A stretch of 39,144 nucleotides of DNA, from the NCBI GenBank assembly GCA_000320545.1, contig ADNK01001969.1:1-39144 (forward strand), written 5' to 3'. This document shows, piece by piece, positions 1-10,058 of the stretch (positions within the stretch are counted from its first letter, which is position 1; every line of letters starts with the position of its first letter). This stretch comes from Bigelowiella natans CCMP2755 (Eukaryota; Cercozoa; Chlorarachniophyceae). The notes beneath the pieces were generated by a model. The model was given only the letters and a program-made list of their open reading frames with translations, searched no databases and was not told the DNA's origin. The position numbers were made by a program, and so were the translations under genes.

Positions 1-406
1 GGTCAAAAAGTTGCCCGAAAAGACTCTGTCCAAGAGATAATCTTGGAGGTACTTTTCTAGGGGCTTCCAGTTTCGTACTTCTGTTTGTTTTGACGCGGTT
101 CGTTTCTACTCTCGATGCGACCACCTCCCCCGGCTTTCGGATCTGTTGGTCGAGGCAAGCGTACTGCAGTGCTCTTAGCCTCCTACGGGGGACGGCACGA
201 CACTTAAACAGCTGGTCTAGCAATCTAGTTGTCCGAATTACCCAGTCGAGTACATGAAGACTGGCGGGTTTTGTGCGTCATTCTAAACTTTGAATTCCAC
301 AGGAACTAAGTTTAAATTATTTTCCTCGGTCTACGGGCTCGTTCGTGTTCCGATAACACATAATTGAATACTGGCCGACGGACGTAGAATACCCAAAATT
401 CATGCC
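1..406. other. No gene seen at the left edge
   Basis: I see no convincing reading frame, splice-supported exon or RNA gene here. The composition is mixed and not repetitive. Confidence 0.5.
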
Positions 407-529
407 ATGTACCAGCGCAGAAAAAACACAGAGGAGGGGCCGGGGGGGGGGAAGGAGGAGGAGGAGAAGGAGGAAGGGGAGATAGTTTTGAGCATGTTCA
501 GCCTTTTGGCGAGAATTCACCAATTCTCT

Positions 530-735
530 ACTTCTACTACTACTACTACTACTACGACTACAACGACTACCGCATCTACAACTATTACTACTATTACTAC
601 TATTACTAATATACTAATACTACTACAAGTACTACTACTACTACTACTACCTCGCACATCGTGCTACTACTTACTAGTCACTCACGCGCTGCTACTACTA
701 CTACAACTACTACAACTACAACTCCTACTCCTACT
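530..735. repeat. Imperfect ACT/CTA trinucleotide microsatellite
   Basis: Long runs of ACT/TAC triplets, interrupted by CGA, ACA and ATT triplets, fill this segment. They hold several frames open on both strands and would give artificial poly-Thr, poly-Leu or poly-Ser proteins. I treat these as repeat artefacts. Confidence 0.85.
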
Positions 736-879
736 ACCATTTGTGCAAAGATGGCCCGATCTTTTTCTATTTGTTGCGCTGTTTCCCTGAACGTGTACCG
801 CGGCAGCTTCGCCTCCCGCCCAGTAATTGTCATTACACCCTGGTTTACACACATACACACAGACACGCACCCAATGAGA

Positions 880-937
880 GGGGGGGGGGGGGGGGGGGGA
901 GAGAGAGAGAGAGAGAGAGGAGAGAGAAAGAGAGAAA
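880..937. repeat. Poly-G tract followed by GA repeat
   Basis: About 20 consecutive G bases (880-899) are followed directly by a GA dinucleotide array with slight decay. Similar G or C runs recur at 2704-2720 and near 22797. Confidence 0.9.
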
Positions 938-1016
938 AATCCAGCGAGGCACAAGGGGGAAAAAAAAAGAAAAAAAAGAAAAACGAATAAAATAGTGAGG
1001 GGGCACGGAAAGAGGC

Positions 1017-1524
1017 TTATGGAGAAGACATTTGTGAGGATGAATGAGGAGGAGGAGGAGGACATCTATAAATAATTATTACGCTCATCCGTTTATTCGT
1101 GCGCCTCATCATCCTAGCAGTATCGGCAGCAGCAGCAGCCGCCGCCTTGCTCTCGCACCCCCCCTCCGGCACTTCTACTCCTCCAGCAGCAGCACTACCA
1201 CCACCAAACTGAAGAAGCGCCAAAGACCGCTTTTCGAGGCGGCAGCGCTCTTGGTTGTGATTCAGGAACCGCAACTCCTTGCCCGTCGCGGCCTTGCCGT
1301 CAGCGGAGGAGCGCAAGCGCGTCTTAAAGACCACGCCATCGAAGGAAGCGATCGCTTGCTGGCGGTCCCAATTCGTATAGCGCCATTCCTCGGCCACCAC
1401 CCCGCCGACGCTGCCGCGCTTGTGCACTGTGCCCCCTCCTGCAGGCAGGGGGATGGAAGTGCGAAGTGCGAAATCATTCATTGCAGTGGTAGTAGTAGTA
1501 GTAGTAGTAGCAGTAGTAGTAGCA

Positions 1525-1592
<68 letters not shown>

Positions 1593-1638
1593 ATCAGTAG
1601 CAGAGTGTGGAAATGTTCGCAGAATTAGCGCATGCCAT

Positions 1639-1704
<66 letters not shown>

Positions 1705-2918
1705 TTATGTCTCCAATCCCCTGCTTTCTACCCGTCTCTCCCCTCCTCTGATCATCATCATCATATTCATCACCCCTCCTCCCTCCTCCTCCTCATCCTC
1801 CTCACCTATACTCTGCAGCCTAATGCAGCTGAAGAGAGTTTCACCCCTGGCGTCTTTGCCATCTTTATCTCCTAGGCGTGCAGCTTGCTTAAATCGGCAC
1901 TGCATCATAGAGGATGTGCCGGCCCAGTTAAGGTAAAACACACGATTCGAGGCCGTGAGGTGCTCTTTGCCGCTCCGCCTCGCAAGATAGCTGTTATAAG
2001 AACGAAACCAGGCAAGAAAGCAGCAACGGCGGGGCTCAATACGTCTTTCATCGAAGAGGCAAACGGTCATGCGTGAAGGACTTACTGCGCGAAGCCGATG
2101 AATCCGGTGCTACGCTGCGAGAGGCTGAGGTTCCCCCCCCCTCCCGAAGCGGAAGTGGATGAGGAAATATCAAAATCGAAACCGCCCAGCGACGGTATTC
2201 TCCTGCGGTGATTTTGACAATTCACGCAATCACAATGTCTGTATTAGCGGTAATCTTGGCTAGCAAAAACCCGACCAACCTCGCCACCGTGTACTATTTT
2301 TATCTTGCGAAAAAGAGGGAGGGGGAGGAGGGAATATATTTGTGTTTCCTACTGGAGGTTCTGCAGGGGTGCAATCGACTTGCGCTCTTTTGTCCGTCTT
2401 TCCGGAAGCTGGTGGTAAAAGAGGAGAGAAAGGGGGGGGGAAGTTTCTAAGGACGGTACATCTATCACTCATCTAGACAGCAACGACATGAAATGACAGC
2501 CAACGCGAGTGGCTGCGGTGATAAAGAATCCATAATACTTGGGTGAGGACAAAGGGGGGGAGGGGGTTGGGGGTGGTGCCGAAGAAAAGGAGTAAAAGCA
2601 TAAATTGAAAAAGAGAAGAAGATAATTTTAGTTTAATTCTCTCTTTCTATCTACCACACACACACAAACGGACATCATGCGAAATAACTCATTCTAAAAG
2701 TATCCCCCCCCCCCCCCCCCTCTCCCAGTTCAGCATTAATCAGAGCCTCATCGAGAATAGAGAAAACAAAAAAGGTTGCACAGTTTTGGTGTGGTAGAAG
2801 GAAAATCTAGAAGAGGGAAAAGATGATGTTTGCGGCGGTAGAAAGAACTCATAGCCGTAGCATGAGGAAGCAGGCAAGGGTGATAATAAGGGATTGAGAT
2901 TGAGATTGAGATTGAGAG

Positions 2919-2964
<46 letters not shown>

Positions 2965-5900
2965 GTCGTCTGGATTAGATTGAGAGAGAAACTTGCAGCA
3001 GCAGTGGTCATTGCATGCATATGTTACATGTTTTCCTCCTCCTCTTCCTTCCTTCTCCTCCTCTTCCTCCCCCTCTCCCCCCCCCCCGTCCATCGTCTGT
3101 TTCGGCGGCGCAGTTTTAAGTCCCAAGCCGCTGAGCAGCATGCTGGTGCTGTTCCCCAGCCGCTTCAGCGTGAACCACTTCCCCCGCCCTCGCGGCCTCG
3201 GAACCCGGAGTTGACGACTCCCGGAATCAAGAGAAGCTGCTCGTTCTGGGGAGTCATTCTCAACCCCCTCACCACCAGCAGCAGCACCAGCAGCAGCACC
3301 AGCACGATGTGGTATCTGTGCTTCGCGGAGGGACTTCTCGCTCTGTATCATCCTCTCGTGGATGCTGGCGATGTATTTCCACTTAGCAGCTTCCTCATGC
3401 CGCCGCAGTAGGATCCCGGCGGCGACTGGGGTGCGGGGGGTTGTGGGGGGGGTGGAAGGGGACCTCTGGGTGCGTACGACGGCGACCACGCTGTTGCGGA
3501 GATGTGGCGGCGGCGTGAGGCTGTTCCGGCGGATCTTTGATGATATGATGGACGCAAGCACAAAGAAGGAGAAGAAGAAGAAGATGATGATGATTCTCAA
3601 CGTGCATCTTACTCTCTGCGTTCCTATGAATCAAATGCCGTGCTGCCCAACGCACATATTTCCCTCCCACTCTTCTACCTCCTTCCCACCCCCCCCCCCC
3701 ATCTTCTTTCATTCTTGTTCTTCTTCTCTTGCTGTACCTGTGGCGATGCGACGTCGAGCTGCGGCAGTCGCCTACACACGTCTGATTCGCAGGAAGGAGG
3801 AATCGAAGAGGAGGAGGAGGAGGAGGAGGTCGTTCCATTAGAGGGCGGGAAGTTGTCCACCCCCTCCCCGCTATCTTCGGCTATTTGGCGCAGAGTGCCC
3901 TTCAGCGCCCTGCGCTTTGCTCGACTTGGGAGGGGAGGTTTGGTGAGGGGGGCAGAGACGCTGCGATTAGCTCGTGGGGAGGCGGGGGGAATGAACCCTT
4001 TCTCCCCGTACTGCGAACTATTGGCGCCTCCCCCCCCGTGACTGAGCGGGAGTAGACGGGCACTGTGCTTTGCTGCAGGGTCGATGTTCTTATCATTATC
4101 GCTGGGGAAAGCCGTCAGAGCCCTTGCGCGCGGAGACCCGATTTCATCGGCTTGGTAGTTGCTTAACTCGATTCGGAACCGCGAAGAAGCGACCAAATCC
4201 TCCTTCAAATCTCCTCCTTTCTTCTCCTTCTCCTCCTTCTTCTCTTCTTCTTCTTCCTCCTCCTCCTCCTTCTCAAAGAACGTCGTCGGTAAGGCGAGGC
4301 AAACACACCCAAAACCAAAAGAGCATGCACGTATACATGAAAACGTTGTCGTCATGATGACGATGAGATCGTCGAGGAACAAAAGGGAAGTGAGAAGGGA
4401 GTTGAAGGCGTACCAGCCAAATGGAAAACAGCATTAGAATCGAACCAACCAGCAAGAAAAGGTAATTAAATCGTCGTCAAATAGATCAAAACACAAGGGA
4501 AGATCGCCAGCCATGTTCAGCAGCAACACCATCAAGACGACGAGCAAGAATGACCCACCAAAACAACCAACAACGATCATTTCCAAGATCACGCAACACA
4601 CGCCGCGCAAGATGCACAGGCATCGAGACGAGAAACAGGAGGGGGAGAAAGAACAAGATACGAAGATGATGAAGTAGAAGTAATAACACGATTTGGAAGA
4701 TAACAAGAAGAAGAATGAATATGGACAGCAGCACACCCTGCTGGTGGTTGGTGTGGATGCGAGGTGATACGTACAAATACGAAAAACAAGGGGCCGTCTA
4801 ATTGCAGATATATAGCTAGCGATGGTATTGATATCGCTCGCTCTGCACAGCAAGCACACGTCGTCAAATACTCACAAACATTATCATTGCGTACCGGAGG
4901 GCCCCTAGCTTGCGACTTCGAGTGAATCGTAGGCCGCCTCATCGGCAACGGGGGCGGATTTCCTTGCCCCCCTCTCCCTCTCCTCGCTGGCCTCGTTCGC
5001 GGAGGGGTTGGGGGGCAGGACGAGTCGCCTAAAAGGAAGGGAGCTGTCTTCACTCGCTCAAGACGAGAGTCGCGTTCCCGGTTACCTCCCTGATAGATCG
5101 AGGAGTGCCTCGTTCGTTCAATATTGGCGGCCTCGTTTGCACCGCTGCTGCTTCTACTGTCGTTGGCCGGTGCTGCTGGTAGAAGTCTATTCTTACTCCT
5201 TTTCCGGAGGAGGATGGATGCTGGTATTGGTGGAGGTTTCTTTCGAGGGCCACCACCATTACTGGTACTACTGCTACTACTACTATACTGCTGCTCCTCC
5301 TCCGTCGTTGATGATGGCAGCGCCGGTGGTCGCTTCTTCTTCTGCTGTTTGATATTGGGAGGGGGCGGGGGACGGCATTTCGGTGTTGGAAGGCCATCAT
5401 CACTTGTTCTGTAATCGTCATTGATATTCTCATCCGAAGCGATGCTAGAGGACTTCTCCCCCTCCCCGCGGAACATTAATAATCTTTGCGAGCCTGAGCG
5501 AGATAGGTCTGGCGGGTTCCTCTTGTTTCCCTTCCTCTCTCCAGCCCGCGCTGGTGGTGTTTTAGAGCGCAGGTTCCCAACTTTCTTCTTTTTACTGTCG
5601 TTGGCTGCTCTACCATGCTGCCGCCGCTGTGCTTGGGGAAGATCACTAGCATGTTTTGAGGCAGCTTTGTTGGATTTTTCCAAGCTGGAGGATGCGTTCC
5701 GCAAGGGGCTGTCGAACTTCTGTAAAAATTGCTTCGAGATCTTCGAGACCAGGGGCTGCGGAGGACGTGGTGGTACTTTTGGGGGCGCGCGTATCCGCGG
5801 CGACAATGGGTCGGAATTATTCCTTGCCCGGATGGGGGGGGGTTGTAGTGCATCTAATGCCGAGTCGTCCCTAGATATTGCACGTGAGACACGTGGGGCT

Positions 5901-6010
5901 CGAAGCTTGCTCTCTGTTCCCCGCGGAGTTAATGATATTCTCTTGTGAGGTGCAGGGCTGCCGACGTTCAAGCGGTTGATCGTATCTTGAACCCGTGATC
6001 CCTTCGGCAT
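1017..6010 (-). CDS. Multi-exon gene for a long disordered Pro/Ser/Arg-rich protein
   Basis: No family was recognised. The model starts at the ATG at 6010. Exon 6010-4876 ends at a strong GTGAGT donor and encodes a basic, Ser/Pro-rich stretch with many PPPIP, PPxPxR and PPALP motifs typical of SH3 or profilin ligands. A second acidic/Ser-rich block lies at about 4289-3738. From there the exons chain in phase: ..-3738, 3534-3028, 2408-2353, 1990-1806 and 1438-1017. The acceptors have clear pyrimidine tracts, for example before 1990 and 1438. The 3534-3028 exon has a helical charged segment (KWKYIASIHERM). The last exons contain a more folded-looking stretch (EEWRYTNWDRQQAIASFDG). The connection between 4875 and about 4290 is not resolved by phase and may hide another exon. 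The intron 1439-1805 consists largely of microsatellites. It is probably a scaffold or regulatory protein; the function is unknown. Confidence 0.5.
1489..1592. repeat. Compound GTA / GTC / GTT microsatellite
   Basis: Three adjacent triplet arrays that differ only in the third base follow one another without spacer: GTA (with two GCA interruptions), then GTC, then GTT. The array lies inside the last intron of the minus-strand Pro-rich gene model. Confidence 0.9.
1637..1702. repeat. CA then TA dinucleotide microsatellite
   Basis: An uninterrupted CA array passes directly into an uninterrupted TA array of about 38 bp. It lies in the same intron as the compound triplet array. Confidence 0.9.
2704..2720. 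repeat. Poly-C tract
   Basis: Seventeen consecutive C bases, in the intron of the Pro-rich gene between the exons at 3028 and 2408. Confidence 0.9.
2892..2962. repeat. GATTGA hexamer array followed by GA repeat
   Basis: About four tandem GATTGA units are followed by about 20 GA units. The segment is intronic in the minus-strand gene model. Confidence 0.85.
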
Positions 6011-7065
6011 CTCGAAGGAGGGCGAAAGAAGAGCGATAGTTCACTCTGAACACTTCTTTTGAGACTCTCTTACCCTTGCTAGGCTCCCAGACGATAAATT
6101 AAGGCCTAGATACAAATTCATCGGTTGTCAGGTGTTACTTCGTTAGCTTCCTTTGCTAGAAATGTGTAGAGAAGTGTAGGATGATGTATGTGTGAAATGG
6201 AGTGGCCATCCAGAATTCGGTCTAGCCTCCAGCCTTCCCCCGTAAGAATTCACGACATGCTCCATGTTTCAATGTTCAATCCAACCTTCCATCGCACCCG
6301 ACCACGATTATATGTTTAGAACACACAACCTGCTCATGCAACTGGATTATTAATCGACTCTGCTGCCGGAAGGCAACTTAACATCTGCGTACCCAAGAAA
6401 AAAGGAATAATCAAGCGACACGCGCATTTCCTGGAGCAGGCACTAAGCTACACACCCAGTCATAAACCTGGTAGCAACTTCTTCCCAGACAGAGAGAGAG
6501 AGAGAGAGGGGCAGCAAGATGCAATAATTAGATCGATCGATCTAAAAAAAGATCTTGGGCAAAAAATAGATGCTATTCCGTGCTAAGAATGCTCCTCTTG
6601 CAGAAATCCCGGGAAAAATGGCATGCCCTTCTTGCCAAATGTGGGAGAATCCTTCGGGGCTCACTTCCCATTACCTTTGCATTGGCATGTCGTAAGCTGG
6701 CAACGAACGGACAGGTGCTCTATCTTTCGGTTTTACGTTCTTTTACGAGCTCGTACGTTCATCGAAGATTCTTTGATGGGGTATTTTCAAAATGCGACAT
6801 GCAATACGTTGTCTCAAAACTGGCGGATATGATGATGAAGAGTGAACTTTCGGTGTTCCGCCGTTCAGAACCCACTTCACCGGATCATGACCACTCTCAG
6901 CCGTTGTACGAGGACCGCCCGACCACAAAAAACGCCGATGTGGGGCTAATAAAAGGGAATTTACGCTGACGCAAGAGATAATTCCATGGAAATGGACCAA
7001 TTTTCATTCAGATCGAGGCACTAGTATAACACCAAATCGCTCTTAAAACCCATACGTCGGGAGGG
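6011..7065. other. Intergenic; possible promoter region between divergent genes
   Basis: This separates the start of the minus-strand Pro-rich gene (6010) from the start of the plus-strand nuclease-like gene (7066). It holds a short GA run (6491-6508) and a GATC-rich palindromic cluster (6531-6553). An open frame at 6580-6969 (+) has no family resemblance and no splice support, and I do not call it a gene. Confidence 0.4.
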
Positions 7066-9167
7066 ATGGCTGGGACTGGCATACCCCTTCGCTCCCACCT
7101 TTCCGGGCGTGCGTGTCCGGGGCAGCCATGCCTGACGTTTGCTTACCTGGCCATTCTAGTATGTGTAGCTACTTTTGGGAGCAGTGGAGGTAGTTTGAAC
7201 AGCAAGGCGAACGTTTGGAGAGGGCGCGGGAGTCCGACAAGTAGGCCACATAATTCTCCTGCCTCCAGTCGACAAGGAGACTTCCTACAAGTATTTCTTC
7301 GTAATCCGGATCTTTTATCATCATCATTAGTCCAAAATACAAGAGTAATGCCGTTGCATTCACGAAAAATTGGACAGGTAGACTCGTAATCGATTTTATC
7401 CGATGTATACTACATAGGGTACTTTGAGACTAATATTTATGAAAGCCAACACCATACGAGATTCGGGTCTTTGATCAGGAAGAACCAAAGATCTGAATCT
7501 CTGATTACATCATTAGCTAGTAGATGCTACAGAAAAGATATTCTCCTAGGCTAATAGAAGGGGTGAACGAATTTATGCGCGAACTTATGCGCTACAAACC
7601 ACAGAAACACCCTTCATTCGATGAAGTTAACTCCCTACTGTACTTTTCTACATAGCAGTCGAGATTCAAGTCGCCGTTCGAATTTCGAACTTCAAGTAAC
7701 CCATTAGCCTCGCAACGTTTGAAATCGTTGTCATCGCCATTCCCGAAGGAGGGGTGCTCACGATTCGGTTCTCCGCCACCTTGCCGGATATCCCTGAAAG
7801 AGGCGCAGGAAAGCGGTACTCCGATCGGGGCTGGCAGGAAAGGCAAACACAAGAATCCAAACCGCGTGCCTAACCACCACTGGAGGGCCATATCGTGGGA
7901 AGATCTGAGGGAACATCCCATGGTAGAGCAGTTGCCTGTGCCTTGGGAGATAGAGATCGAAACTGCGGAAAACCTTTCGAGGCTCCGCAGGGATTCTAAG
8001 CGTTTTCTTCGGGTTCACCACGGGAGACTTACGACTTTCCAACTTCCAAGCGTTCTGGGGATGTTTGAGTCGGCGGCGTCAGAGTACCTGCGCGTCCCTC
8101 GCCCGCTCGCAAAGCGCCACGACAAGGCGCTACGGGCTCGGGAAGACCTCCGAGACTCCAACGCGTTCGAGTTGAACCGAAACATACAATCGTACGTCGC
8201 ACTCGCCCAGAAGCTGTTTTTCATGGATGAAGAGTACAGGAATGAAGCCATGGACGCCGGGGAGCCCCGGGTTCGCGGCCAAATATGGAGCCCCCACCTC
8301 AACCCCGAATCTGAATTTGCGCAGCTGTTTGCCCGTATGTACACTCCGGTGCTCAAAGCTGAAAGCCCCGCAGAGATAGATCCCGACCTGGACCTATCAA
8401 TGAGGTTCGGTGAGGCGCAGCAAGCGACTGGAGTCCTGACGGCGCTCAACGTGCTGTCTAAAGAGGGGGCAGTCATCAAAGAAACGGGGCTGCACGTGCT
8501 GGAGGCGGTTCCTGACGGCAAGGAGAAGCCTTCCTTCCCCTTTCCCATCGGAGCGGCCCCAGACGCTCTTGTAAAGTGGCCAGACGGAAGAGAAGAGCCT
8601 CTGGTGGTGAAGACCACGACCCCATTCGAAGTTTACAAGGGTACGGATGGACATCTGCGCACTCGGCTGGATCGCAACTCGCGGCCCTCGAAAGCGGTCA
8701 CCCCCTGGCACATCCCCCAGATGCAGCTGCAGATGCTCTGCACTGGTGCCAGTCACGGCTGGCTGCTGTATATGTCAAGTCTGAACGGGGCACGGCTCTA
8801 CCGCATAGATCGGAACCAAGGCTATATAAACGCCATGGCGTTCTGGGTCAACAAATTTGCCCAACTCTATGGGTCCCGTCCGCCCCCTCCAAACTTCTTC
8901 CTAGGCGATTTCTACGATGACTATCGCTCTTTTCTCACCTCGACTAAGAAGATAGCTTCGAAAGCTTTTGAGCATGCCTTTATTAAGCAAAGATGGGTTC
9001 AGAGATCTCCTCACAACACCCCCTTTTTCGTCGGGGACCTGGGTGAAAGCGAGCTAGATGAGGGTGATTATGATGATTATAATGAAGAACTCAGTGACCA
9101 GTTCAGCAGCCAAAAGCAGGCCCAAATCAAAGAGGAGGATGGTGAATCTGAGAACGTCTCCTTATGA
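7066..9167 (+). CDS. YqaJ/lambda-exonuclease-like PD-(D/E)XK protein with signal-like N-terminus
   Basis: Two exons, 7066-7290 and 7656-9167, give 578 codons before TGA. The donor is GTATTT; the acceptor CTTTTCTACATAG has a good pyrimidine tract, and both are phase 0. Exon 1 encodes a hydrophobic segment (about residues 24-38) resembling a signal peptide, then a Ser/Pro/Arg-rich stretch. This could be an ER signal or a bipartite plastid presequence. The core (about residues 320-460) follows the YqaJ viral recombinase order: a Gly-Glu near residue 328, GAAPDALV with Asp about 378, PLVVKT with Lys about 394, and IPQMQLQM with Gln 430/432/434. Family members normally have Glu two residues before that Lys. 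Here it is Val, so catalysis may be lost or the Glu supplied elsewhere. The C-terminus is acidic and disordered. The fold assignment rests on motif spacing only. It is likely DNA-related, but the substrate is unknown. Confidence 0.65.
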
Positions 9168-10058
9168 AACTGTTCAGATCTTTCTAGTTCTGTTATCAGC
9201 CACAAATTTAGATATGTTGCTAGATTACATGGAATTTGTAGATGAAATGCATGAGCCATGCTAGCATGCTAGTATTCTGTCGTTGAGATAATTAGTACGC
9301 GTATTATACATCTAGCATCATGTGCTAGACGAATAATTGAGCACCAGCTTGTAAGCCTCACCAGCTCAGCGCCACACTAGCACAAACACTGGTGTAGACC
9401 TAGATGCGTAGATGTGCGCTTCAAATCTTATAATCTAGAAAAACTTGCTTTTTACATCATTCACATCCAGACCTAAACCTCTAGATCTATTAGATCTAGC
9501 TTAAACTAGTAGCGCTAGCTGGACGTACATGTTATCTAGCTAGCTAGCTATCTGCTAGCTATCTAGCTATGTTCAATGCACACAAATAGCCATTCTAGTA
9601 TAGCTCTTATTTCTAGACCTAGTCTGCACAAGTCATCATGTCTAGATGTGCGCCTGCTCACTCTTCTAGTCTTGCATATTTACAGATGCATTGCTGTTAC
9701 GTCCAATGACGTGCGTGGCAGGTCTCACATGAATGTGTATATTTAACGCTACGCGTACATTTGCTCTAGAGCTATCATGATGCGCCCGCCGAGATATTTT
9801 GTAAGAAATACGAAAACTTCAATCTAAAGCATAGTATTCAAGGCTGGAGAACTTGATCGCGGATGACATAAATACGCATGTGTACATGACGCTAATGAAC
9901 AAAACGAACATGTGCGATGCATGCCGAGGTATTATCTCTAATTGCAAAGAGCAAACTCAATGTTCAATGGCAGCTTTTTCGCACCCTTTCGGATTTCTTT
10001 CAGTGCGACCCTAAAAGTAGAAATCCAAAACTCAGGTGAAGAATGATATAAATTTTTT
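9168..10058. other. Non-coding, CTAG-rich intergenic region
   Basis: No gene is supported. Between about 9250 and 9670 the tetramer CTAG occurs roughly two dozen times, often as CTAGCTAG or AGATCTAG, far above the few expected. Downstream the sequence becomes ordinary and AT-leaning. It contains the 3' flanks of the nuclease-like gene and of the minus-strand WW gene. Confidence 0.7.

Noticed and set aside
407-1065. Several overlapping open frames on both strands
   Set aside because: They are held open by ACT, GA and G-run repeats and encode only poly-Thr, Leu, Ser or Gly.
1420-1936. Plus-strand frames with poly-Val and Tyr-Ile repeats
   Set aside because: Direct translation of the GTN and TA arrays; the minus strand has spliced exons around them.
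7758-8756. Minus-strand open frames under the nuclease-like gene
   Set aside because: Shadow frames of a GC-rich exon; the plus frame shows family motifs.
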